From Actinomycetes bacterium (GTDB taxonomy: Bacteria; Actinomycetota; Actinomycetes; Propionibacteriales; Propionibacteriaceae): a stretch of 11,153 bases of DNA. This document shows positions 5,365 through 11,153 of this stretch, in pieces. The translations under genes were made by a program, and so were the position numbers. Position 1 is the stretch's first letter. Each line of letters begins with the position of its first letter. The DNA lies in assembly GCA_021794705.1 (NCBI GenBank), contig JAJYQH010000042.1, positions 1 through 11,153 of the forward strand, read 5' to 3'. The notes below the pieces were generated by a model that saw only the letters and a list, made by a program, of their open reading frames with translations, had not been told where the DNA came from and ran no database searches.

Positions 5365-7574
5365 GCGACCCCGTCGACCACCAGCGTCCACCCCTCGCCG
5401 TCGCGGCCGCTCACCCGCGTGCCGGCCGCGTCGGTGACGATCTCGTAGCGTGCCGTCCGACCGTCCGGACGCCGCAGGGCGACGGTCCGCGTTCCGGGCT
5501 GCGGGCGATAGGCCTCGAGGTGCAGGTCGACCGCGTGGTCGTCGTCGGGACGCTGGGCGTCCGGCACCCGAGGGATGACCGACCCGGGGCGCACGTACAA
5601 CGGCAGGCTGTCGAAGCCGTGGGTCTCGGTGAGCCAGCCGGGCCCCGTGGCGACCTCGCCGGTGAGCAGATGCGTCCACTCGCCCTCGGGCAGATAGAAC
5701 GTCACCTCCCCTTCGGCCGAGAACACCGGTGCGACGAGGAGCGACTCGCCGAGCATGTACTGGTTCTCCAGAACCCGGCAGGTCGGGTCGTCCGGGAACT
5801 CCAGCACCATCGGCCGCAGTACCGGCAGCCCGCGCTCGTGGGCGATGTCGCCCATCGACTGCAGGTAGGGCATGAGCGACGCCTTGAGCCGGGCGAACTT
5901 CGCGGCCACGGCCACGGCCTCGTCGTCGAAGGCCCACGGCACCCGGTACGAGTTGGAGCCGTGCAGCCGGCTGTGCGAGCTCAGCAGCCCGAACGCCAGC
6001 CACCTCTTGAACACCGCGGGGTCGGGCGTGCCCTCGAAGCCGCCGATGTCGTGGCTCCAGTACCCGAACCCGGAACAGGCGAGCGAGAGCCCGCCGCGCA
6101 GCGTCTCGGCCATCGACGCGAAGCTCGACTCGTTGTCGCCGCCCCAGTGCACGGGGAACTGCTGGCCCCCGGACGTCGCGGAGCGCGCGAAGACGACCGC
6201 CTCGCCCGTGCCGCGCTCCCGTTCGAGCAGCTCGAACACCGTGCGGTTGTAGAGGTGCGTGTAGTAGTTGTGCATCCGGGCCGGGTCCGACCCGTCGTGC
6301 CACCCGACCTCGGTGGGGATCCGCTCGCCGAAGTCGGTCTTGAAGGTGTCGACACCGTCGTCGAGCAGCACCTTGAGCTTGCCGGCGAACCAGGCGGCGG
6401 CGTCCGGGTTGGTGAAGTCGACCAACCCCATGCCCGCCTGCCACATGTCCCACTGCCACACGTCGCCCTCGGGCGTGGTCACCAGATAGCCCTTGGCCGC
6501 GCCCTCCTCGAACAGGTACGACCGCTGCGCGATGTAGGGGTTGATCCACACCGAGACCCGCAGCCCCCGCTCGTGCAGCTTGGCGATGAGACCGCGGGGA
6601 TCGGGGAAGGTCGCCGGGTCCCAGACGAAGTCGGACCAGTGGAAGGCGCGCATCCAGAAGCAGTCGAAGTGGAACACCGACAGCGGGATGCCGCGCTCGG
6701 CCATCCCGTCGACGAACGCCAGCACGGTCTGCTCGTCGTAGTTGGTGGTGAACGAGGTCGACAGCCACAGGCCCCACGACCAGTCGGGGACGCGGGCCGG
6801 CCGGCCGGTGAGCCCGGTGTAGCGCTCCAGGACGTCCGCGGGGGTCGGCCCGTCGACGATGTAGTAGCGCAGCCGGTGGCCCGGGACTGAGAACTGGGTG
6901 TATGACACCGCCTCGGAGGCGATCTCGTACGAGACGTGGTCGGGGCTGTCGACGAACACCCCGTACCCCCGGTCGGACAGGTGGAACGGCACGTTCTTGT
7001 ACGCCTGCTCGGAGGAGGTGCCGCCGTCGGCCTGCCACAGGTCGACGGTCTGGCCGTTCTTGACGAACGGGCCGAAGCGCTCCCCCAGGCCGTAGATGTG
7101 CTCCCCCACACCGAGGGCCAGCTGCTCGCGCATGAGGTGCCGCCCGTCGGCGAGGACGACGGCGGCGAGACTGCGGGCGTCGGAGGACGTGAGCAACCGG
7201 TCGCCGTGCCGGAACTCGAGCGACCAGGCGCCCCCGATGCGCACCGTCGCACTGAGCTCGCCGCTCGTGAGCGTGGCCGACTCGCCGGTCGCCACGACCT
7301 CGCCGTGGGCGCCGGCGGTGCTGAGGGCGAACTCGGGGCCGCGCTGACGGCGTCCCCGGTGGTGCTCGACCGTCACGCCGATGATCCCTTCGGCGGGCGA
7401 ATCGACGGTCACCGAGAGCACCGGGGTGTTGAGGGTGCTGCCGCGGGACGCCATCACCGCGGTGGCCGCATAGGCGGTGAACCCATGCTCGCCGGCCTCG
7501 ACGTCGGTGACCTCGCGGGCCCGCAGCACGGTGGTACCGGGCCGGACCTGCCAGTAGCCGTCGGTGAACTTCAT
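5352..7574 (-). CDS. yicI: GH31 alpha-xylosidase (YicI-like)
   Basis: This 740-residue cytoplasmic enzyme closely tracks E. coli YicI (alpha-xylosidase, EC 3.2.1.177), which removes alpha-linked xylose from isoprimeverose and xyloglucan oligosaccharides. The N-terminus (MKFTDGYWQVRPG) matches the YicI pattern. The catalytic nucleophile is D414 in FKTDFGERIPT and the acid/base is D480 in HWGGDN, each two residues below the YicI numbers (416 and 482). C305-F306 in FHFDCFWM matches the YicI residues that favour xylose over glucose. No signal peptide is present, so substrate must be imported. The ATG has AAGGA 6 nt upstream. It diverges from the LacI regulator with an operator-like palindrome 80 bp upstream of its start. 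Its 3' end overlaps the HAD gene by 13 bp. An alpha-glucosidase side activity cannot be excluded. Confidence 0.95.
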   Translation of the reverse strand: MKFTDGYWQVRPGTTVLRAREVTDVEAGEHGFTAYAATAVMASRGSTLNTPVLSVTVDSPAEGIIGVTVEHHRGRRQRGPEFALSTAGAHGEVVATGESATLTSGELSATVRIGGAWSLEFRHGDRLLTSSDARSLAAVVLADGRHLMREQLALGVGEHIYGLGERFGPFVKNGQTVDLWQADGGTSSEQAYKNVPFHLSDRGYGVFVDSPDHVSYEIASEAVSYTQFSVPGHRLRYYIVDGPTPADVLERYTGLTGRPARVPDWSWGLWLSTSFTTNYDEQTVLAFVDGMAERGIPLSVFHFDCFWMRAFHWSDFVWDPATFPDPRGLIAKLHERGLRVSVWINPYIAQRSYLFEEGAAKGYLVTTPEGDVWQWDMWQAGMGLVDFTNPDAAAWFAGKLKVLLDDGVDTFKTDFGERIPTEVGWHDGSDPARMHNYYTHLYNRTVFELLERERGTGEAVVFARSATSGGQQFPVHWGGDNESSFASMAETLRGGLSLACSGFGYWSHDIGGFEGTPDPAVFKRWLAFGLLSSHSRLHGSNSYRVPWAFDDEAVAVAAKFARLKASLMPYLQSMGDIAHERGLPVLRPMVLEFPDDPTCRVLENQYMLGESLLVAPVFSAEGEVTFYLPEGEWTHLLTGEVATGPGWLTETHGFDSLPLYVRPGSVIPRVPDAQRPDDDHAVDLHLEAYRPQPGTRTVALRRPDGRTARYEIVTDAAGTRVSGRDGEGWTLVVDGVAQAG

Positions 7575-7639
7575 GAGTCGTCCTTGATTCGCGGTGGCGC
7601 GGGGCTGCCCGCGTCGTGGTTGCCTGGGGAAGGAGCTGG

Positions 7640-7652
7640 CACCATCATGGTG
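7640..7652. repeat. 13-bp imperfect-centre palindrome next to the operator
   Basis: CACCAT-C-ATGGTG is symmetric around one central base and ends two bases before the LacI-type palindrome. It could be a second protein site, or part of the promoter for the leftward GH31 gene, or chance. It lies 66-78 bp upstream of the GH31 start. Confidence 0.4.
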
Positions 7653-7654
7653 GT

Positions 7655-7664
7655 GAAGCGCTTC
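7655..7664. promoter_or_regulatory. LacI-family operator 1 (GH31/lacI spacer)
   Basis: GAAGCGCTTC is a perfect 10-bp palindrome containing AAGCGCTT, which fits the central-CG half-site pattern (AAnCGnTT) bound by LacI-family regulators. It lies between the divergent GH31 and lacI genes, 80 bp upstream of the GH31 start and about 145 bp upstream of lacI. The surrounding TGAAGCGCTTCGAC recurs exactly at 8790-8803. Repression of the alpha-xylosidase, and probably autoregulation, with relief by a xylo-oligosaccharide or xylose is the natural inference. I did not find convincing promoter hexamers around it. Confidence 0.75.
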
Positions 7665-7798
7665 GACAGCACGTTATCAGGGCGGCTCTGATCTGGGAAA
7701 GACGCCGGAAACGGCCCCATCGGCAAGCGGATCGATGTCCTAGCATTCGGTCAGGAACAGCCCCGCCCGGCCGGGCCGGCACCTGCCTTCCCCAGCAG

Positions 7799-7803
7799 AG
7801 GAG
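7799..7803 (+). promoter_or_regulatory. Ribosome binding site of the LacI-family gene
   Basis: AGGAG followed by CTCCG and ATG at 7809 is a consensus Shine-Dalgarno at 5-nt spacing. It fixes the start so that the protein opens with the helix-turn-helix. Confidence 0.8.
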
Positions 7804-7808
7804 CTCCG

Positions 7809-8792
7809 ATGGCCCGCATCGACGACGTCGCCCGCCAGGCCGGCGTCTCGTCCTCCACGGTTTCGTACGTGCTGTCCGGCAAGCGGAGCATCTCGAAGCC
7901 GACCCGAGACCGCGTGCTCCAAGCGGTGAAGGACCTCGGGTACCGGCCGCACGCCGGGGCCCGTGCCCTCGCCTCGTCGCGCACCAATGTCATCGGGCTC
8001 ATGCTCCCCCTACGCCCCGGCGTCAACGTCGCCGTGGTCATGGAGTTCGCGAGCGGTGTGGTCACCCGGGCCCGGGAACTGGCGCACGACGTGCTCATCG
8101 TCACCGCCGACGACCCGGACGCCATCGGCCGCGCCATCGGCGGCTCGATGGTCGACTCGCTCATCGTCATGGACGTCGAGAGCAACGACCCACGGATCGG
8201 GGTGCTCTCCGACTCCCCCGTGCCGGTCATGCTCATCGGTCTTCCCGACGATCCGGGCGGCCTGAGCTGCGTCGATTTCGACTTCGAGGGTGCCGGGCGG
8301 CTCGCCGTGGCCCGGCTCGCCGCCCGCGGCCACACCCACCTCGCCCTCATCGGGTCGCCGCCCAGCGTCTACGAGCGGGGCACGAGCTACGCCCGCCGGC
8401 TCGATCGCGGCTATCGCGCGGCCTGCGCCGACCGCGGCCTCGAGGCCCGCGTCCTGCAGACGACGGCGAGCATCGCCGCCGGCCAGGAGGCGATCGCGGA
8501 ACTCCTCGCCGCGCATCCGGAGATCACGGGGGTGGTGGTGCACAACGAGGCCGCGCTTCCCGGCGTCCTCATGGGCCGCGCCGGCCTCGCCGAGCCGCTC
8601 GACGTCGTGGCGATCGCGCCCGAGTCGATCGCGACCGGGCTGGGCACACGGCTCGACCTCATCGCGCTGCCGGCCCAGGCGATCGGCCGGGAAGCCGTCG
8701 ATCTCGTGATGGCCCAGAGCGACGAGGGGGCGGCCGCGCAGACGCGGCTGCTGTCACCTCAGGCCCGCGCCCTCGACCCCTCCGCGAGTTGA
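7809..8792 (+). CDS. LacI-family transcriptional regulator, probable repressor of the alpha-xylosidase
   Basis: This is a 327-residue DNA-binding regulator. The helix-turn-helix occupies residues 3-22 (IDDVARQAGVSSSTVSYVLS), followed by KPTRDRV and GYRPHAGARALAS (44-56), whose L54 corresponds to the minor-groove lever leucine of the hinge helix. The rest is a periplasmic-binding-like effector domain, with a core strand at VIGLMLP (61-67) and VIGLPDD-type turns. The length is normal for the family. It diverges from the GH31 gene, and LacI-type palindromes lie in the shared spacer and across its own stop codon, so local and auto-regulation are likely. The inducer is inferred to be a xylose-containing sugar from its neighbour; this is not shown by sequence. 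Activation rather than repression is possible. Confidence 0.93.
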   Translation: MARIDDVARQAGVSSSTVSYVLSGKRSISKPTRDRVLQAVKDLGYRPHAGARALASSRTNVIGLMLPLRPGVNVAVVMEFASGVVTRARELAHDVLIVTADDPDAIGRAIGGSMVDSLIVMDVESNDPRIGVLSDSPVPVMLIGLPDDPGGLSCVDFDFEGAGRLAVARLAARGHTHLALIGSPPSVYERGTSYARRLDRGYRAACADRGLEARVLQTTASIAAGQEAIAELLAAHPEITGVVVHNEAALPGVLMGRAGLAEPLDVVAIAPESIATGLGTRLDLIALPAQAIGREAVDLVMAQSDEGAAAQTRLLSPQARALDPSAS

Positions 8793-8800
8793 AGCGCTTC
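8791..8800. promoter_or_regulatory. LacI-family operator 2 (spanning the lacI stop codon)
   Basis: GAAGCGCTTC recurs here, with the flanking block TGAAGCGCTTCGAC identical to that at operator 1, 1136 bp away. The TGA stop of lacI (8790-8792) forms the left edge of the block. No gene starts nearby, because the MFS gene on the other side is convergent and ends at 8842. The site therefore cannot be an ordinary promoter operator. It may be an auxiliary operator for looping or a roadblock between convergent transcripts. Confidence 0.65.
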
Positions 8801-8841
8801 GACGACTGGGCGTCCCGAGAGGGCCCCGGGAGGGCTGCCGG

Positions 8842-10578
8842 TCAGCGGTCGGCCGCCTCGCTCATGACGTCCTCGCGGGCCGCGTCCGCCTCGTCGGCGA
8901 CCTCGTCGTCCTGGTGGATGTAGCGCCTCCCCCGCAGAAGGGACGCCGCGGCGGCGACGAGACACGCCGCGATCGCGAACCCGAAGGCCACGACCAGCCC
9001 CTGGTGGAACGGCGGCGAGATGAGCGCCGGGAAGAACGAGTGCCCCGTGAGGTAGGCGGCGTCCGACGCCGGGAGCGCGTGCAGCACCTGCGGCCCGAGC
9101 AGCGACGAGATCGGGTTGTAGCCGAGCAGCGAGGCGAACAGCACGGCGACCGGCGGGAGGGCGGCCAGCGCGTGGGCGATCGCGGACGGGACGCTGTGGG
9201 CGGTGAGTCCCGCGACCATGGCGCTCGGCAGGCTGCGCGAGAGGCCGGTGATCATGAGCGAGAAGAAGATGCCGATCGACAGCACCATCGCGGCGTTCTG
9301 GAAGGTCGCGCTCATGCCCGAGCCGACCCCGCGCCGGTGCGGCGGCAGCGAGTTCATGATGGCGGCCCGGTTGGGCGAGGCGAACAGGCCCATGCCGACG
9401 CCGTTGAGGAACAGCGCCGTCGCGAACGCCGGGTAGGTGAAGTTCACCGACATGGCGGCGAGCCACCAGAAGCTCAGCGAGGCGACGATCATCCCCGTCG
9501 TGGCGAACAGGCGCGCCCCGTACCGGTCGGACAGGAAGCCGGACACGGGTCCGGCGATGAGGAACCCGAGGGTCATCGGCAGCATGAAGATGCCCGCCCA
9601 CAAGGGAGTCGACTCGAACGAGTAGCCGTGGCGGGGCAGCCAGATGCCCTGCAGCCAGATGATGAGGATGAACATCAGCCCGCCCCGTCCGAGGGCGGCC
9701 AGCAGGGCGGCGATGTTGCCCGCCGTGAAGGCGCGGATGCGGAACAGATCGACGTGGAACATCGGGTGCTCGACCCGGGTCTCGATCCAGGTGAACAGCA
9801 CGAGCAGCAGTGCCCCGCCGATCAGCCCGGTGAGTACCCACGGGTTCGTCCAGCCCATCATGTGCGTGCCGTAGGGCTGGATGCCGTAGGTGATGCCGAC
9901 GAGGATGGCGATGAGCCCGATGCCGAAGGTGACGTTGCCCCACCAGTCGATGCCGCCCGGACGCCGCAGACCGGTGTCGATGAGCTTGTGGTACGCCCAC
10001 ACCGTGCCGAACAGGCTCACGGGGACGGACACGAGGAACACGAGGTGCCACTCGAGCGGGGCCAGCAGGCCGCCGACCACCAGCCCGATGAACGAGCCCG
10101 CGATGCCGGCCACCTGGTTGAGCCCGAGTGCGAGGCCACGCTGGTTGGCCGGGAACGCGTCCGTGATGATCGCGCTCGAGTTGGCCATGAGCAGGGCTCC
10201 ACCCACCCCCTGGACGACCCGCATGAGGATCAGCCACAGCGCGCCGGCCGCGCCGGTCATCCACGTGATGCTCAGCAGGATCGAACTGATGGTGAAGATG
10301 AGGAAGCCGAGGTTGTACATGCGCACCCGGCCGAACATGTCGCCGAGCCGACCGAAGCTCACCACCAACACCGCCGTCACGACGAGGTAGCCCATCATCA
10401 GCCACAGCAGGTAGCTGGTGTTCCCCGGGGCGACCGGGTTCATCTGCAGCCCTCGGAAGATGTCGGGCAGTGCGATCATGAGGATCGAGGAGTTGATGGT
10501 GACGATGAGCACTCCCAACGTGGTGTTGGAGAGGGCGATCCACTTGTACCTTGCGTCTGCCGCATCTGCCGTCGTCAC
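8842..10578 (-). CDS. MFS transporter, DHA2-like 14-TM drug/metabolite exporter
   Basis: This 578-residue membrane protein begins with a helix at about 13-37 and has roughly 14 hydrophobic segments, as in the DHA2 (EmrB/QacA) group of proton-coupled exporters. Motif A is GRLGDMFGRVR (76-86), with a second copy GFLSDRYGARL (347-357). The antiporter motif C region reads GSFIGLVVGG (161-170), with Leu where the usual proline stands. A long segment (about 446-525) separates the last helices, and the acidic C-terminus is cytoplasmic. The substrate is unknown, and nothing suggests a sugar importer for the neighbouring GH31. The start is GTG at 10578, since an in-frame TGA lies 6 bases upstream. No SD is visible and a leaderless transcript is plausible. 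It is convergent with lacI and divergent from the phosphoesterase gene. Confidence 0.92.
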   Translation of the reverse strand: MTTADAADARYKWIALSNTTLGVLIVTINSSILMIALPDIFRGLQMNPVAPGNTSYLLWLMMGYLVVTAVLVVSFGRLGDMFGRVRMYNLGFLIFTISSILLSITWMTGAAGALWLILMRVVQGVGGALLMANSSAIITDAFPANQRGLALGLNQVAGIAGSFIGLVVGGLLAPLEWHLVFLVSVPVSLFGTVWAYHKLIDTGLRRPGGIDWWGNVTFGIGLIAILVGITYGIQPYGTHMMGWTNPWVLTGLIGGALLLVLFTWIETRVEHPMFHVDLFRIRAFTAGNIAALLAALGRGGLMFILIIWLQGIWLPRHGYSFESTPLWAGIFMLPMTLGFLIAGPVSGFLSDRYGARLFATTGMIVASLSFWWLAAMSVNFTYPAFATALFLNGVGMGLFASPNRAAIMNSLPPHRRGVGSGMSATFQNAAMVLSIGIFFSLMITGLSRSLPSAMVAGLTAHSVPSAIAHALAALPPVAVLFASLLGYNPISSLLGPQVLHALPASDAAYLTGHSFFPALISPPFHQGLVVAFGFAIAACLVAAAASLLRGRRYIHQDDEVADEADAAREDVMSEAADR

Positions 10579-10584
10579 GGGTCA

Positions 10585-10613
10585 GGTCTACGTGCGATGC
10601 GGCGATTCTTCAA
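10585..10613 (-). promoter_or_regulatory. Possible promoter of the MFS gene (leaderless)
   Basis: On the minus strand TTGAAG (10613-10608) is followed after exactly 17 bp by TAGACC (10590-10585). Initiation about 7 nt further would fall on or next to the GTG at 10578, which has no SD. The -35 matches four of six consensus bases; the -10 is weak (T, A and A match). This is a suggestion only. Confidence 0.3.
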
Positions 10614-10659
10614 CTCGACGGCGTCCCCCGGCGCTCACCCCCGCGGTCCGAGCCGCGCT

Positions 10660-10678
10660 CGCAGGCCCCGCGCCTGCG
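10660..10678. repeat. Short inverted repeat upstream of the phosphoesterase gene
   Basis: CGCAGGC (10660-10666) and GCCTGCG (10672-10678) pair around a 5-nt loop, about 30 nt upstream of the phosphoesterase start. It could be a leader hairpin or an operator-like dyad in this 129-bp divergent spacer (10579-10707). There is no T-run after it. Confidence 0.35.
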
Positions 10679-10695
10679 CCGCGATCCTCCGACGG

Positions 10696-10701
10696 AAGGA
10701 G
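10696..10701 (+). promoter_or_regulatory. Ribosome binding site of the phosphoesterase gene
   Basis: AAGGAG is followed by ATTGCC and the ATG at 10708. This consensus site fixes the start of a gene that leaves the window and therefore cannot be judged by its full length. Confidence 0.8.
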
Positions 10702-10707
10702 ATTGCC

Positions 10708-11153
10708 ATGACCAGGACGCATGCACGGGGACGGCATCGCCTCGCCCTCGCGACGACCCTGCTGGGGCTGCTGATCGCGGCCGGATGCGACGCGCCGGCC
10801 GGGGGCGGCGTCTCCGGCACCCCGACTGGCCGGGCGACGAGCGGAACTCCCGGCACCGGCCCGACGACGCCCTCCCCGAGCGGGTCGGCGTCCGCGCTGC
10901 CGGCCGTCACCCACGTGTTCGTCATCAACATCGAGAACAACGACTACGACGCCACCTGGGGGACGACGTCGCGTGCGCCGTACCTCGCCCGGACGCTGCG
11001 GTCGCAGGGGGTGATGCTCGAGAACTACTACGGCACGGCACACAACTCGCAGCCGAACTACGTCGCCCAGATCTCCGGGCAGGGGCCCAACCCCCAGATG
11101 CAGGGCGACTGCAAGACCTACTCCACCTTCGTGCAGTCGGGCACCTCGTCGCT
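10708..11153 (+). CDS. Secreted/lipoprotein phosphoesterase (PF04185-like), 5' part
   Basis: The first 148 codons are present; the gene runs off the right edge. The N-terminus has Arg/His charges, then a hydrophobic core LALATTLLGLLIAAGC with C27, which suggests a lipoprotein signal. The residue at -3 is Ala rather than the usual Leu, so the lipobox is imperfect. A Gly/Pro/Thr/Ser-rich linker (about 28-69) follows. The enzyme domain then opens with HVFVINIENNDYDATWG and continues through NYYGTAHNSQPNYVAQISGQ and PNPQMQGDC, the pattern of the phosphoesterase family that includes acid phosphatases and phospholipase C relatives. The IENND acidic/Asn cluster and the HNS segment sit where metal and active-site residues are found in this family. 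It likely acts outside the membrane on phosphate esters. It is divergent from the MFS gene. Confidence 0.85.
   Translation, partial: MTRTHARGRHRLALATTLLGLLIAAGCDAPAGGGVSGTPTGRATSGTPGTGPTTPSPSGSASALPAVTHVFVINIENNDYDATWGTTSRAPYLARTLRSQGVMLENYYGTAHNSQPNYVAQISGQGPNPQMQGDCKTYSTFVQSGTSS

Noticed and set aside
4606..7038. 810-codon minus-strand frame over GH31 and HAD
   Set aside because: It is Arg-rich composition without domains, lying over GH31 in the wrong frame and antisense to HAD. It is a shadow.
7741..7746. TAGCAT as the lacI -10 box
   Set aside because: It fits TAnnnT and lies at a sensible distance, but no -35-like hexamer sits 16-18 bp upstream. Not enough to annotate.
8801..8841. Bidirectional terminator between lacI and the MFS gene
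   Set aside because: Only short GC dyads (TCCCG/CGGGA) with a 9-nt loop are seen and there is no T-tract. This is too weak to list.
8759..10543. Long minus-strand frame of 594 codons over the MFS gene
   Set aside because: It is Arg/His/Pro-rich, has no recognisable domain, and overlaps a clear MFS protein on the same strand in another frame. It is a shadow of high GC codon bias.
8842..10578. MFS protein as the sugar importer for the alpha-xylosidase
   Set aside because: It has DHA2-type length and motifs, is convergent with lacI, and has no operator copy at its own promoter. An exporter is more likely.

Overview
The window comes from a high-GC actinobacterium. Coding regions have strong third-position G/C bias, GTG starts are common, and a MoxR / DUF58 / VWA-domain cluster sits beside actinobacterial-type LacI, DHA2-type MFS and lipoprotein genes. 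A Micrococcales or Propionibacteriales member seems plausible, but this is inference and no rRNA or marker gene is present to settle it.

Left part (1-3195, all minus strand): an operon reading leftward as moxR-type AAA+ ATPase, DUF58 protein, membrane VWA protein, and the first codons of a second, BatB-like VWA protein that leaves the window. The genes are packed tightly: 11 bp between moxR and the DUF58 gene, a 4-bp GTGA overlap, then a 1-bp TGATG overlap. MoxR ATPases with DUF58 and VWA partners are thought to act in chaperone-like maturation or cell-envelope stress functions. The exact client here is unknown.

Divergent spacer (3196-3569): 374 bp rich in palindromes, including an 85-bp nested inverted-repeat element (3389-3473). 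To its right, on the plus strand, lie an unrecognised single-pass membrane protein with a long Ser/Pro-rich tail (3570-4538) and, 1 bp later, a Cof-type HAD phosphatase (4540-5364).

Centre (5352-8800): a carbohydrate locus. A cytoplasmic GH31 alpha-xylosidase closely resembling E. coli YicI runs leftward, and a LacI-family regulator runs rightward from a shared 234-bp spacer. The same operator-like palindrome (GAAGCGCTTC inside an identical 14-bp block) occurs in that spacer and again across the lacI stop codon. The regulator gene is therefore bracketed by two apparent copies of its own site. No sugar transporter is present next to the enzyme.

Right part (8842-11153): a DHA2-like 14-TM MFS exporter on the minus strand, convergent with lacI. 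Divergent from it is the 5' part of a secreted or lipoprotein phosphoesterase (PF04185-like), cut by the window end.

Most of the window is recognisable bacterial gene content. The least explained items are the lacI-flanking operator pair, the nested palindrome upstream of moxR, and the membrane protein at 3570. I found no RNA gene, CRISPR array, insertion sequence or phage gene.
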